A stretch of 64,000 nt of DNA from Cystobasidiopsis lactophilus (Eukaryota > Basidiomycota > Agaricostilbomycetes > Agaricostilbales > Chionosphaeraceae): assembly GCA_001599975.1 (NCBI GenBank), contig BCIO01000004.1, positions 2,887,328 to 2,951,327 of the forward strand, read 5' to 3'. This document shows positions 21,977 through 32,581 of this stretch, piece by piece (position 1 is the first letter of the stretch; the number at the start of each line of letters is the position of its first letter). The notes below the pieces were generated by a model. The model was not told the origin of the DNA and did no database searches. It worked only from the letters and a program-made list of their open reading frames with translations. Position numbers and translations under genes: made by a program.

Positions 21977-23721
21977 CTAAGAATCAATGGGGTTGGCCTG
22001 GACGGCGGCCAGGCCAGGCGGGGGAAAATAGACGTTCTTGAGCCGCTTGACCTCGGTGCTCCGGCTGGCCAGCTCGCGCATGATGGCGTCGAAAGCGTCG
22101 AAGCCCGTGTTCAAGTCTTTCGGCAGGTCGGCCAACGGGAAGGTCGGCTCTTCGGGGAAGGGCAGGTTGAACTGGAGGCGCTGGGACCATTGGTTCATCT
22201 CGTGCTGCATCTGCGCCGCCGTGCCGTCCTCCAGTAAGCGAGCCAGCTTGCGGAAGAGGGCGAGCGCTTGGTCGGTGGACTGCACCTCGGACGAGGGCAC
22301 GCGGTAGATGAACTTTTCGTAAGGGATGCCCAGCCGCGTAAATGGCAAAACCAGGTCGTCGCCGATGAGCACCGGGATGCAGCCGGCGTAGATGGCGTTA
22401 AAGGTCCTGTCAGCAGCCTTTAGCTTTATTGTCCTCGGGGAAAGGGCAGAGACACACCTTCGGGTGGAGAGGGAGTCGCCTTTGGGGGAGATGCAAAACA
22501 CAGAGTTGAAGATGGCCTCCGGGTACGACCGCACATTGGCCTCGGCCATGGCTTCCGGCGTCAGCTTGCTGCCAAAGATGAGCTTGTGCTTGAAGTCCGG
22601 GTGGTCCGCCAGCGAGCCGGCCATGGAGATGAGCACCCGCCGGACCTCCTCCCCTTCGCCGTGCAAGCCATAGATGCCCGTCGCCAGCACCCGCCGGTCT
22701 CGGACGTGCCGGGTCGACTTGATGGGCATCCAAGGCGCGTTCAAGACGGGGTAAGGCACGATGATGAAGTTCTCGTCGTGCCGCCCCCGCTTGTGCTCGA
22801 ACCACTCGTGGCTGAGCTCCGGCACGATGATGGTCACCAGGCTCTCGTCGTACCGGTACAGCGACGAGGTCAGCAAGTGGCCGGCGAACGGTGGGGTGGC
22901 CAGCGTGATGACATGGTCCAAGGAGTGGTAGCGCTTCATCCACCGGTCTGTTATCCCAAACACCTTTTTGCCACCTTGAGATCTTGGCTCCAGGATCATG
23001 ACAAAACAACTCACCTCTTCGATGTCCGTGTAGTTGCGCTGGATGAACGCTTTGTAGAGGCCTTCGTAGGTCCGCTCCTTTCGCACCGACTGGTACTCGA
23101 GCGTCTCTTGGAAGGGGAGGTAGAACAGGTCCGCTTTGGCCGGGTTCAGCGTCCGGCACGGTGACTGAAGGAGGTAGCGCCACAGGTGGATCTCGGCGGC
23201 AAACTGCACGTCCGAGCAGTCGTTCTGGCAAAAGGGGAAGCGGTAGGGCAGGATCTCTTGGAGGTACTCTTGGTTCAGGCCGTCGTAAAGGTCGTAAACG
23301 TAAATCGAGAAGCCGTAAGGGCATATTGGCGGAGCCGCCTTTTTAGCTGCGCCCCAGTAAGGGACATGGATGTCGGCTGCGGGGTTTCAAGAGCGCTGAG
23401 AGGCAGTCGGGGCCGAAATGTTCAAAAGACTCACTGATCGAGTGGTTGTATTGCCTCGAGAGGTTCGATATTAGCTGTTGCTCAGGCATACCATTGAGAA
23501 GAAGTCCAACAGAGGTCAACCGGGCAGTCTTACATAGCTGTACCGGAGGATGGCTGTCGAAATGGCAAGGTCAGCGCAATCCAACTTGCGAGCTGTTCAA
23601 AGCGCTCACCAAACAAAGCCAAGCTGAGGAAAGCTGCTGGTAAGAGTCTCCGTTTTTGCTCCTGAGGTGCAAACGAAGCGGCCCTCGGATCCAGCGGGCT
23701 TTTCAACAAGGCGACAGCCAT
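21977..23721 (-). CDS. Exostosin-type glycosyltransferase (GT47), type II membrane protein
   Basis: The ATG at 23719-23721 gives MAVALLKSPLDPRAASF, then a hydrophobic anchor (LLPAAFLSLALF) split by an intron. The lumenal domain shows exostosin hallmarks: FSIYVYDLYDGLNQEYL, FAAEIHLWRYLLQSP, ADLFYLPFQ, the block around HEWFEHKRGRHDENFIIVPY, RSYPEAIFNSVFCISPKGDS and AIYAGCIPVLIGDDLVLPF. The fold would use a nucleotide sugar in the Golgi to make or modify a glycan; the acceptor is unknown. The protein ends AVQANPIDS at 21977. Introns are fewer and the central exon is long, unlike its neighbours. Confidence 0.85.
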
Positions 23722-24839
23722 CTCGGGGTCCCTCTCTTCAAACCGAAGCTGCTTGGCTTCCAACAAGCAAAGACAAGCGCGCTGTTCTTATAGCAGTGAG
23801 TGGCTGGTTGGCTGAGACGATGCCGAATTTCCACGGTCCATTTAGAGATCCAGGTACACGGTCGGCTCTGGTGCCTCGCGAGCAAGAGGTGGCTCTCAAG
23901 CCGCCCTGAGCGTCACATTCTCAATCGGCCCGAATTTCTAGTAGTTTGCATAATGCATTTGTGATAGCTCTGACATTTTAGTGAGGTCCTACTTAAAGAC
24001 GAGCTGAAAGCGGGCAGATCGCCACCCCCTGGCGCGCCACCCATTCCCTCTTGGTCATGTCTCAGGGCGCGCACTTGCAAGTTGTCATGATAAGGTCGAG
24101 TTACTCAAACGAAATCGACAAAGATGATCATCAGTGGCAAGCCTTGAGCCACGGCGTCGGAACGGCGAGCGGGCGCGGAGCAGAGCTTCGCTTCGTACTT
24201 CAGCGTCTAGGCAAGATTTCGGGGTGAAATAAGACGGACCTGTGGACACAGCATCCAAGCCAAAAAAAGTCAATCACATTGTCCAGATCGGACACACGTC
24301 GGTCGGTGGCAAATGGCAGTCTGTGCGAAAGGAGGAGGCAGAAGCCGACGGGACAAAACGCGCAACCCAAAGGAGGCAGGCCCCATTCTCTGAGCCAGAG
24401 GTCGAACAGGAGGAATGGGGAAAGAGGTAAGCATTTGTCGCACAACGAAAAGGAGAGCAGCAGCGGTGGAGAACGAGGGGCGAGATCGTCGAGATTTGGT
24501 GTTTGGAATGGAGGCGTTCTGTTCAGTAAAACCAGAGCCGAGCCGAAGGGTAACACGCCGCATCTCCAGTAGTATGGTTGAGGTGCAAGATGGAGGTGGC
24601 GACTTATCTGGATTTGGCCGCGGCCAGCCTGCTGCCATCATCAGCGATCTGGAGCCGAGCTTGTTGTCCGAACGAGCCGGCATTCAGCTCTCAGCAACCA
24701 ACACCTCGGCAGACAGGAGCTGTCCTCCTTCTGATCGTTTGAGAGTAAAGGAGGCTCAAGCGCACCGGGGGGCACAGACCGCGAAAAAATCCCGCACAAA
24801 GGCTCGCGGAGCTCTCTCAGAGACCACCACACCGTCGAG
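23722..24839. promoter_or_regulatory. Divergent promoter region of GT47 and G-alpha
   Basis: This 1.1-kb stretch between two divergent genes has no convincing coding frame. It holds GGTGGCAAA at 24305-24313, and the half nearer G-alpha is purine-rich and may be its long 5' leader. No transposon or RNA gene is evident. Confidence 0.4.
24305..24313 (-). promoter_or_regulatory. TTTGCCACC motif between GT47 and G-alpha
   Basis: An exact copy of the 9-mer lies between the divergent genes. Its sense orientation (TTTGCCACC) points toward the GT47 gene about 585 nt away. Function is inferred only from recurrence. Confidence 0.3.
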
Positions 24840-26813
24840 ATGGGTTGCGCAGGATCAACAGCAGCCGACAGCGCCGACCCGGCAGCCAGGCGGAATGCAG
24901 AGATTGAGGCGGAGCTCAAGAGGGACCGGCAGGCAGAGAAGTGAGGGCCCAAACACCCTCCACACAACAGCGAACCTGCTCTAACTCTTCTTTTTCATGC
25001 GCAGAAACCGCATCAAGATGTACGTGGACCTCCTTCTATGTACATACAAGCCTCACACGCACTCGGTCGAGCAGCTTGCTACTGGGAGTGAGCGACTTTC
25101 GACCCCAGACGCTCTCCCGTTTCGAATTACTGACCCAATTCTGCCGCAGGCCGGCGAGAGTGGAAAGAGCACCCTCCTCAAGCAGATGCGCCTGATGTAT
25201 CAAGGCTCTTACACCGATGAAGAGCGGCGGGAGTACAGAGAAGGTGAGCCTAGAAAGCCGGGAGAGACGGTTTCCACGATTTTGTGCGGGCCTAACGCGA
25301 CCTTCGACAGTCATCTGGTCCAACATGATCCAATCTATGCAAGCGGTATGATTGCCGTTTCGAATGACCACCAGACATCGATTGAGCCAGGAGCTTTGCA
25401 GGTCATTGACGCGTCCCAAGGGCTTAGGGATCCCCTCCCACTGACGGATCCGACCTCGCAAAAGTGTGCCCAGCTGATCATGTCGCAAGAGTCGCTCTTA
25501 GAAGACACCGACCACCTACCAACGGACATTGCGCAAGCAATCAAGTACCTTTGGGCAGACCAGACCATCAAGGACGTCGTCTCCCGCCAAAACGAGTTTC
25601 AGCGTATGCGCTCGCTCTCACAGCCTGCGGAATCATTCTAACAGTGCTTGCTGTCTTCAGTGAACGACTCTGCCACGTTTTTCTTCGACGCATGCGAGAG
25701 AATCAGCTACCCGAATTACGTGCCGTCAGATGCCGACATTCTGCGCTCGAGAGTTAAGACAACGGGTATTTCGGAAACGCGATTCAAGGTCGACAAATTT
25801 GAGTTCCAGATCCTGGACGTAGGAGGTGGGTAGCAACCAGGTTGTGTGCGCGGCTCCGACTCAAATTGGCCCCTGTTCCCCCCGCCCGCAGGTCAAAGAT
25901 CTGAGCGGAGGAAATGGCTGCAATGCTTCTCCGAAGTCAACGTCTTGCTCTTCCTTGTTGCCAGTACGTTCTCTTTCCCTGTATTGACTTGACAGAGCTG
26001 ATTTCGATGGCCCAGTCTCCGAATACGAGTGAGGGCGAATTTCACTTGAAGGCCTGAGCGGCCCGCTGAACCCCAAAATCAAATAGTCAAACCCTCTACG
26101 AAGACGAGAATGTTGTGCGTAAACTGACTAGCATTGCGTTTGTCCGTATAGCAAGAACTGAGCCATTTTGATGTAGAGCCGCATCTCGGAAGCCATGACC
26201 CTTTTCGACTCCATCTCCAACTCTCGCTGGTTCACCAAATCCACGATCATGTTGTTCTTGAACAAGGTGCGTGGCATCGCTCGCCCAATGTCCATCGTCG
26301 TCTCTGATTTTGTGCCCTTGTCGGTATGCATAGACCGATTTGTTTGCGAACAAGCTGTCGAGGCGGCCGCTCAGCCAATACATGCCCGAGTACCACGGCG
26401 ACAACAGCGACTTCAAGGCCGCTTGCCAGTTCATGGCTCAGCTCTTCTCGAACCTCTACCGGCCAACCGTGCGTTCTTTGACCATGCGGCGCGAAATTTT
26501 GGTCTGACGCAGTCGAGCAGGGACACCAAGTGCTATACCAACATTACACGTGCTCGGTGGATACCAAAAGTGTGCGAGTGGTGTTGGTGCGTGGAGTCTG
26601 TTGTCGAAATGGGAACCAAGGACTGATTTGACACCTCCATCGCTTTACAGCAAGCCGTCCAAGGTAATGGATTGACCACGCTGCGATGCTTTGACTCTCG
26701 CTAATCCAATCGCAACAGATACCATCATCAAAGACCGCTTCCAACAAGCTGTGAGTCCATCGACGACAAGCCTTCATCACTTTCTAAGGCAGGCTTTGCA
26801 GGGCTTGCTATGA
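24840..26813 (+). CDS. Heterotrimeric G-protein alpha subunit, 16 exons with three 13-nt micro-exons
   Basis: This GTPase switch couples 7-TM receptors to effectors (mating, nutrient or cAMP signalling in fungi). It starts MGCAGSTAADSADPAARR, with Gly2 for myristoylation and Cys3 for palmitoylation. Spliced motifs are ILLLGAGESGKSTLLKQM (P-loop), SRVKTTGISET (switch I), DVGGQRSERRKW (switch II), NKTDLF (guanine specificity) and the end DTIIKDRFQQAGLL. The 16 exons sum to 1086 nt, a 361-residue protein, within the usual G-alpha size. Exons at 25075-25087, 26016-26028 and 26651-26663 are each exactly 13 nt; the first encodes part of the P-loop. The Cys at position -4 is absent, so no pertussis-toxin site is expected. 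The TGA is at 26811-26813. Confidence 0.93.
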
Positions 26814-27213
26814 TTCTATCCGTTTTCAGTGCTTTCGTTTTATGGCCCAGCGACCTTTGCGCATGTTGGAAGTGGGATGTCCGATTATCTCAACCTCTTC
26901 CGGACGCTGGTGGGACTGGATCAAGGCTGGAGCCCCAGATTCGCTCACCATCATGTCGCCTATCTTTGCAGCACCTCACTTAATACCTTCCTTGTTTTTA
27001 CGCTGCTCTTCTTGCTATAGCAAAGATCCTTGCTTGCTGCGATACCACAAACAAATGTCAGGACTGCGGACGCCCAGGGCCTAGCCAACCTGGAGTGAGC
27101 CGCATCCGCCAAGGCCAAGTGCCCAATTTTCGAACATGGAACTATAGCAAGCCTACTACGTTGGAGCGTGACCAAGCAGCTGTGTTTTCCAAGCGCAGCT
27201 AGGGAGGGCCAGG
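26814..27213. other. Intergenic region
   Basis: 400 bp lie between the G-alpha stop and the next plus-strand ATG. It presumably holds the G-alpha 3' end and the next promoter. No coding frame, RNA gene or repeat is supported. Confidence 0.4.
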
Positions 27214-28572
27214 ATGGCGGTGACGCACAAGAAACAGTCGTCCATTGCCTCCACGATATCGACAGCCTCAGAATCCTCCATCACCCATTCGGTGTCCGGC
27301 GGGGACCTGGCGTTGGAGGCGTTGCACGAGCTGGATGAGCCGGAGGCTAGGCGGTTGCTCAAAGGCAAGGGGAAAATGCTGGAGGAGCCGGACGAGCTGT
27401 TGTTGGAGTCGCCGGCGTCGGATTCGTTCGCTTCAGACGACATCGATGGCGGCGACGACGAACAGCAGACCAAAGAGGTCGAACAGGTTCGTGTGGCTGG
27501 CCTGCATGTGTGCATCAGGGGTCCGTGTGCTGAGAATCGCTCGACCCTTTTTACACAGCACCTAGCCGAGTGGGCTCTGGCTGAGAAGCAGCGGCGCGCC
27601 TCCAATAGGCAATCCCAGGTCTCTTCAGCACCTTCAATCACCGATGCCGTCTCGGGAGTGACGCGGCGGTCCTCCCTATTGCTCAGAAGAGGGACGGCCG
27701 CTGCTCATCGCTCCGCCAACTCCATATCACCACAATCCTCCATGTCAATCGGCATGATGCCTCTCTCAGAAGACATCATAGAGCTGGAAGAGCAAACGCC
27801 CAAGCCAGGCCGGATCAGCCACTTCCCTCCGCCCCTCCAAATCGACACGAACGTGGAGCTTCCGCCGGGGCCAGAGTTCTCGTCTGCCAGCTTCGACGAG
27901 GTGCCGGCTCTTTCATCTGCCGGCTCTCCCGAGACACCCACGGAGCGAGCCATTAAAGCAGGCTCCCGCTTCATAGAGGACCTCGATTCGCAGTCGATGC
28001 GCGGCGCCACACCGGACCTTCGGCGGCCGTCCAACATATCCCGCTTCTCCCAGTCCTCTGGCAGAACGTCGATTGCCACTTTGAATCGGCCCAGAACTCC
28101 AGCGTCGATCGCATCGTCTTTGGGCCAGATCTTCTTCCCTTCGAATGACGCCAAATCTGTTCACTCTGTGACCTCGCCCAGCACGCTGGATCTCTCCATG
28201 ACACCCTCCTCTTCGTATTTCGACATCCAAAATTCGTCGTCAACGCGCACATTGATTCTCAACGGCGAGCCACCAAAGGGCACTGGTCTAGTCTCACCCG
28301 ACGAGCGCTCGTTCATCCGGGCCAAGTTCAGCCAGAAAGGGCCTTACAAGTACACTTCGGCGCGGCGACACCAGTCAACGGGGCCCAGCAGCCCAGACGA
28401 CTCGATGGACGTGGACGGACTTGACGAGGAGCAAGGGCTCAACGGCGAGCGTTCGCAGAGGCCGCCTCGCAAAGGCTTCTTCGAATGGGTCTGTTGCATG
28501 TGCTGTCTTCAAGAGGATGCTCGAGAGCAAGGTGGCAAAACGGCGCCTGACTGGGTTCTCGAGGAGGACTGA
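27214..28572 (+). CDS. Unknown Ser-rich protein with C-terminal cysteine cluster
   Basis: The frame starts MAVTHKKQSSIASTISTASE. An intron at about 27487-27556 (with a TCAG/CTGA pair) joins EVEQ to HLAEWALAEKQRRAS in frame. The rest is one long exon ending DWVLEED. The protein is Ser/Pro/Thr-rich and probably disordered, with islands such as GRISHFPPPLQIDTN, DERSFIRAKFSQKGPYKYTS and a final block RKGFFEWVCCMCCLQED. The CCMCC cluster after an aromatic/basic segment would suit palmitoylation and membrane attachment (inference). I do not recognise the family. Confidence 0.65.
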   Translation: MAVTHKKQSSIASTISTASESSITHSVSGGDLALEALHELDEPEARRLLKGKGKMLEEPDELLLESPASDSFASDDIDGGDDEQQTKEVEQVRVAGLHVCIRGPCAENRSTLFTQHLAEWALAEKQRRASNRQSQVSSAPSITDAVSGVTRRSSLLLRRGTAAAHRSANSISPQSSMSIGMMPLSEDIIELEEQTPKPGRISHFPPPLQIDTNVELPPGPEFSSASFDEVPALSSAGSPETPTERAIKAGSRFIEDLDSQSMRGATPDLRRPSNISRFSQSSGRTSIATLNRPRTPASIASSLGQIFFPSNDAKSVHSVTSPSTLDLSMTPSSSYFDIQNSSSTRTLILNGEPPKGTGLVSPDERSFIRAKFSQKGPYKYTSARRHQSTGPSSPDDSMDVDGLDEEQGLNGERSQRPPRKGFFEWVCCMCCLQEDAREQGGKTAPDWVLEED

Positions 28573-28746
28573 AGAGCAATCGGTCTGGCGCCACCCTTTT
28601 CGCAAATGTATCAACCCATGGCCTCTCGTGCGCAAGAGAGTAATGTTGTCCTGTATAAATCTTTGTCTTTTGGGTCCACAGCGGGGGCCGCCACGGCGGC
28701 GAAGGCTTCAGCAAACGAATTTGGGAAAGCAGATAGTTCCCTTCGC

Positions 28747-29779
28747 ATGGATCTCTACGTAACGCAGCCCATCATTTCGATACCTCTTTTGCATTTCAAG
28801 GTCCTCATCTACGGGCGCTTCGAAGCGAACAAGCTCGGCGGAAGGCCTGCGATTCTTTTCTGCATGCGACCATCGGCCCGCCACTTCCGATCTCCTGTGG
28901 CAGCGCCAATCTCAACAAGGCTGATTTCTTTCAAAGCCAATCAAGTAAAAAATGTGATTTCGGAAAGGCTGTTGCCTGACGAGATCGAGGACATGGTGCT
29001 CTCCAGCCCGAGCCCAGTTTGCTTCAAAGCGTCCAGAAGCTCTTTGCCAGAACGGGGGCATGTTATGGCAGCACTCAGGGCGTCTCCTGATCGGTTTGTG
29101 GAGGTCGAGATAGGTAGCTACGATAGGCCGGGCTTTGCGAAGGTCGCCTTCCCGTTGCATCGATATCTCCAAGCCTTGGAGCGAAACGAAGGCCAGGTGG
29201 ATGGCCTGCCCATCTACCTCGCCCAATCCCATCTGTGGCAAGACTTGCCAGAGCTGCGGGCTACCGCTCCCCAGCCTAAAGCCATCCAAAGCCTGATCGA
29301 TTCTGGCCGGATCAGTCTTTATCAGGCCGCTCTTTTCGTCGGGGTGAGCCGTTGCACTTTAGACGTACCTTTTCGAGCGATTTCTGACCTTTGGACGCCT
29401 TCGCCAGCCCGAGCACGCGACGACCCCTCTCCATTTCGACCCCACGTCGAACCTCTTTGTCCTTCTGGATGGCTCCGAGTTTGCCACCAAGCGCTTCTTT
29501 CTGCTTCCCCCTTCTTTTCGAGACGTCTTGGAGAACCACGATCTCAAGCAGTCGCGAAACCTCTTCGCCCTAAATCCTACGGTCTCTGAAGACCTGTCCG
29601 TCCAAGTCGAAGAACATGTGCCGCCGGACCTCAGCCGAGGGCTTCAAGAGGAGGGGATGGCGTGTGAGCTGTCGGCCGGAGATGCGCTGTTGATTCCAGA
29701 GCGCTGGCTGCACCGGGTGCAGAACGCCGGTGCGGGCTGGAGCGCTGGACTCGGCTGGTGGTGGAAAGGTCGGCATTGA
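28747..29779 (+). CDS. JmjC/cupin-8-like 2-oxoglutarate oxygenase
   Basis: The ATG at 28747 gives MDLYVTQPIISIPLLHF followed by the GGRPAIL motif typical of the start of FIH1/TYW5-like cupin-8 proteins. Further on, an intron joins LYQAALFVG to PEHATTPLHFDPTSNLFVLL, which supplies the His-X-Asp iron ligands. FATKRFFLLPP and the distal SAGDALLIPERWLHRVQN supply the second His and jelly-roll strands. Such proteins hydroxylate protein or RNA substrates using Fe(II) and 2-oxoglutarate; the substrate here is unknown. The stop at 29777-29779 lies only 10 bp from the stop of the convergent MED27 gene. The start exon is the least certain part. Confidence 0.72.
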
Positions 29780-29789
29780 ACTTGCCCCT

Positions 29790-30870
29790 TCAAGCGACCT
29801 GCTCCCAGCAAGTGCGGTGCAACGGGGTCCATTTGCCAGCCTTGCCGTCAGGCAGGAGGACGCGCCAGGCAGGCGGCATAAAATTGTGGGACAAGGACTC
29901 GAGGCACTTGGCGCAGCGATCATCGAAAAGGGTCTGAAACGACGCTACAAGGGCCTATCGCGTGGAGGACAGATCCCAGGTCAGTCGACGAGCTCTTGGC
30001 GAGAGAGGGAGATGAATGTTCACAAGTGTCTCTTCCAGATTGGAACATGACTCTGAAGGGGAGCACGCCAGCCAGCTTGTGCAGGCAGTCGAAACGATTT
30101 GGAAGATGCGGTAACTGGACGGCGTAAAGAAGGTCATCTAGGTAGAGGTGCAGCGATTCAGTTCGAGATGTAGAACGAGCTAGCCCGTGAATTTGGAAAG
30201 GCCTACAGTCTCACTTGGGCCGTAAGCTGAAACAGCAGTGATTTGCGGCGTGTCGCCCTCCCAGCGCAGCAGAAGCCAAGCAAACAGCACGCTTTTAAGA
30301 GAGACTTTAATGAGGTTGCGAGACAGATCATCAGTGTCGATCGCCATTGTCGGATGGTTGGCTTGAAATTGAGCGCAGAGGTCGACGACTTCCTCCTTCG
30401 TCTTTGGCGATGCCCTGGTCGGCTTGTACGGTACGGGTTTGGGCCAGACCTTTTGCTGGGACCCGCCGAGTGACCGACTACTATGCAGCGTGAGCAATGG
30501 CAAACGAAACCTCTTCGCGCGAAAGGTGGACGCACACTCTGGTCCGCACAAGAGGTCGTGTATCCGCAGAAGAGGCGGCGTAAGAGTCTTGCGTTGCTTT
30601 CAGCAGCTGTGATTGTGCCTCCACGTCTTGCCTCAGCGAGGCCAAGCTCTTGTGGCCGGCAGCGACCGCCTCGCGTTGTTTCTCGACACCTTGCCCGTTT
30701 GCACCGGCAGCGAACGACTGCAGCACCGTGGGCAACGCAGTCCTGGCCGTGTCCAAGGCGTCCAGGAGGCGGTCCACAGTAGCCAAGTCGCTTTCGATCT
30801 TGGCGGCACTCATCGCGGCGCTGGGTTCGTCGTCAGTGTCAGTGCCAGAAGTTCGCGAAACCGCTGTCAT
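29790..30870 (-). CDS. MED27: Mediator complex subunit 27
   Basis: MED27 belongs to the Mediator tail/upper module that links activators to RNA polymerase II. The ATG at 30868-30870 gives MTAVSRTSGTDTDDEPS (a second ATG, MSAAKIESDLATVD, is 19 codons later). A helical N-terminal half follows (DRLLDALDTARTALPTVLQS, HKSLASLRQDVEAQSQLLKA). After introns come KSVLFAWLLLRWEGDTPQIT, then SSYRIFQIVSTACTSWLACS, then a zinc-binding end DDRCAKCLESL, PPAWRVLLPDG and PLHRTCWEQVA. That C-terminus matches human MED27 (cysteine pair, PPxWRD-like, HxxC). TTTGCCACC lies 9 nt upstream of the ATG. The stop is at 29790-29792. Confidence 0.82.
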
Positions 30871-30878
30871 CTTTTTTG

Positions 30879-30887
30879 GGTGGCAAA
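30879..30887 (-). promoter_or_regulatory. TTTGCCACC motif next to the MED27 start
   Basis: An exact 9-mer in the sense of MED27 ends 9 nt before the ATG. The position suggests a core-promoter, leader or start-context element; that is inference. Confidence 0.35.
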
Positions 30888-31146
30888 GCACTTCAAATAC
30901 AACTAGAGTTCTGTAATTTGTGAGAAGCTATGGATCCTAATGTACACAAGGCAATAAGAAGAAAGAGTACAAAATGAAGCCGCCAGACCAAAGAGTCGGA
31001 CAACGCCACCATCAACTGGCACACCACTCGATTTGCGCCATGGTCAAAAGCCTGAGACCATTTTCAAGGTGTGCAATGCCATGAGAAGCCAGCTCAAGTG
31101 TAGTTGGGCGTGGAGGGCGTGCGCGGTGAAGCTGCCTGAGCTCATG

Positions 31147-31177
31147 GCACCTGCACCTGCACCTGCACCTGCACCAT
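31147..31177 (+). repeat. CACCTG hexamer tandem repeat
   Basis: About five perfect copies of a hexamer (GCACCT) lie in non-coding DNA. The same hexamer run recurs near 47978-48008, inside coding sequence, where it makes a Pro-Ala repeat. Confidence 0.7.
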
Positions 31178-31292
31178 CGCCACCTCCGCCCCTCGACAGG
31201 AGGAAGCTAATGAGAGACTGTGCGAGCAGACTGGAGAGAAAGGGCATCTCAGATTGACTTCCCGCTCACGCACGCATTTAGCAAAAATGCTC

Positions 31293-32581
31293 TCACAGAT
31301 GGACATTTGTTGTCGGGTGCTGTAAGATTAAGTTAGCCTTGCATTAGTTCCGCAGCCCATCAGGCTCGTACCAGAAAGTCCAGCCTGGCGCAAAGCGGTG
31401 AGCAAGAGAAAAAGTCAGGGAAGCCTCACGTACCAAAAGTACTGCTCTACGGGAACGCCGCATTCTGGGGTAAAGTCACTGCCCGTCATGGTGTGATTTT
31501 TGGCGTAAGCGTCGCAGAATGCGGTGACGTTGCTGGAAGACCGCATCATCGACGGGATTGTGTGGGCGGTAGTCAATGTCTAGAAACCCACTTGAATCCC
31601 AGGGTAGGCCCCATCGCGATCAGCTGAGCGCCCTCTTTAGGAGACCTATTCTGTGAAAGGGCTATCGGGACTCGCTTACATTTGAAAATTCGGTGTAGGT
31701 GTCGAAGGTGAACGCGTTGGCGTCGCTGTGATTAGCTGTAAAGTTGGCCGCGCCGGAGAGCAGGAGGGCATTGTAAGTCAACGTAGACGAATGGATCTTG
31801 GAGGCAGTGTCGCTGGACGACAGGAGGTACGTCGGCGCATCTTCAATTTTGGGGACGTTCATGAACAGAAAGTTGCGGGCTGCGGAACCCGTCAGCCCAG
31901 GGTGAAACGTAAGAGTGATGCTGATGTGTACCTCCGGCATCGTATAAGCTCTCCATAAGTTGAAAGTATTTGTCAAAGAGAGCCGGCAGTATGTCGGGAA
32001 CCTTTCCGCGGCCGACACCCTCCCCGACGTCGTTGATGCCAATAAAGACAATGAACAGGGAGGAAGCCCCGCTCCAAGGTGACTGGGTGTTGTTCGCCGG
32101 ATAGGTCCTCAGAAACAAAGCAATCTGAACGCTTCTCGTCAGTGCCAAACCAAGGCAAAATGGCTGTAGAGGTTCATCGACTTGCTTGGTCCTCTACCGT
32201 AGAGAGTATGGTCTGTGGAATAAGCTCTGTAGACAGCACCGCGCCTCCCTGAGCAAAGTTCAGCAACTCGGGTGGCGACAATGTCGGGAATGTCGAGGTC
32301 AAGTAGTTCGGCCAGGCCAGTCCGTTGGTCGACGTAGACTTCGAAAGAAGTACAGGAGTGAGAATAGTTGCCAGGCGTCGGGCGGAGACACTCACAGGTA
32401 GGGCTGGCTGCTCGGCGGTCGTAATATTGCGCCCGTTGGTCGAATACGAGTCGCCAAAAACGACAACGGTATGGACTTGCGTCCAGTTGGGCAAAGCGTC
32501 CACGTAAACAAAGATGCAAAGCCAACACAGAAGGGCGACTTGAGCCTTTTCAAGCCACCTCTTGGTGGCAAACCCGTCCAT
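31293..32581 (-). CDS. Secreted GDSL/SGNH-type esterase or lipase
   Basis: The ATG at 32579-32581 starts MDGFATKRWLEKAQ, then a hydrophobic signal segment (VALLCWLCIFVYVDA), so the protein should enter the secretory path. Block I is TVVVFGDSYSTNG with the nucleophile Ser. LLNFAQGGAVL supplies the oxyanion Gly. FIVFIGINDVGEG is block III. Several NxT/S sites are visible (NWT, NNT, NFT, NHT). After introns, QYFWLDFLHPTTNVHL ends the protein, giving the Asp/His pair of block V (D-x-x-H); the TGA is at 31293-31295. This resembles CE16-like acetylesterases and thermolabile haemolysin-like GDSL lipases. The substrate cannot be named. Confidence 0.85.

Larger units (their letters stand above)
30871..31292. 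promoter_or_regulatory. MED27 promoter with TTTGCCACC and a CACCTG repeat
   Basis: 422 bp lie between the MED27 start and the GDSL gene end, both minus strand. TTTGCCACC in MED27 sense is at 30879-30887. A perfect hexamer repeat of CACCTG/GCACCT occurs near 31147-31177. No coding frame is supported; any short frame through the repeat would encode Pro-Ala dipeptides. Confidence 0.4.
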
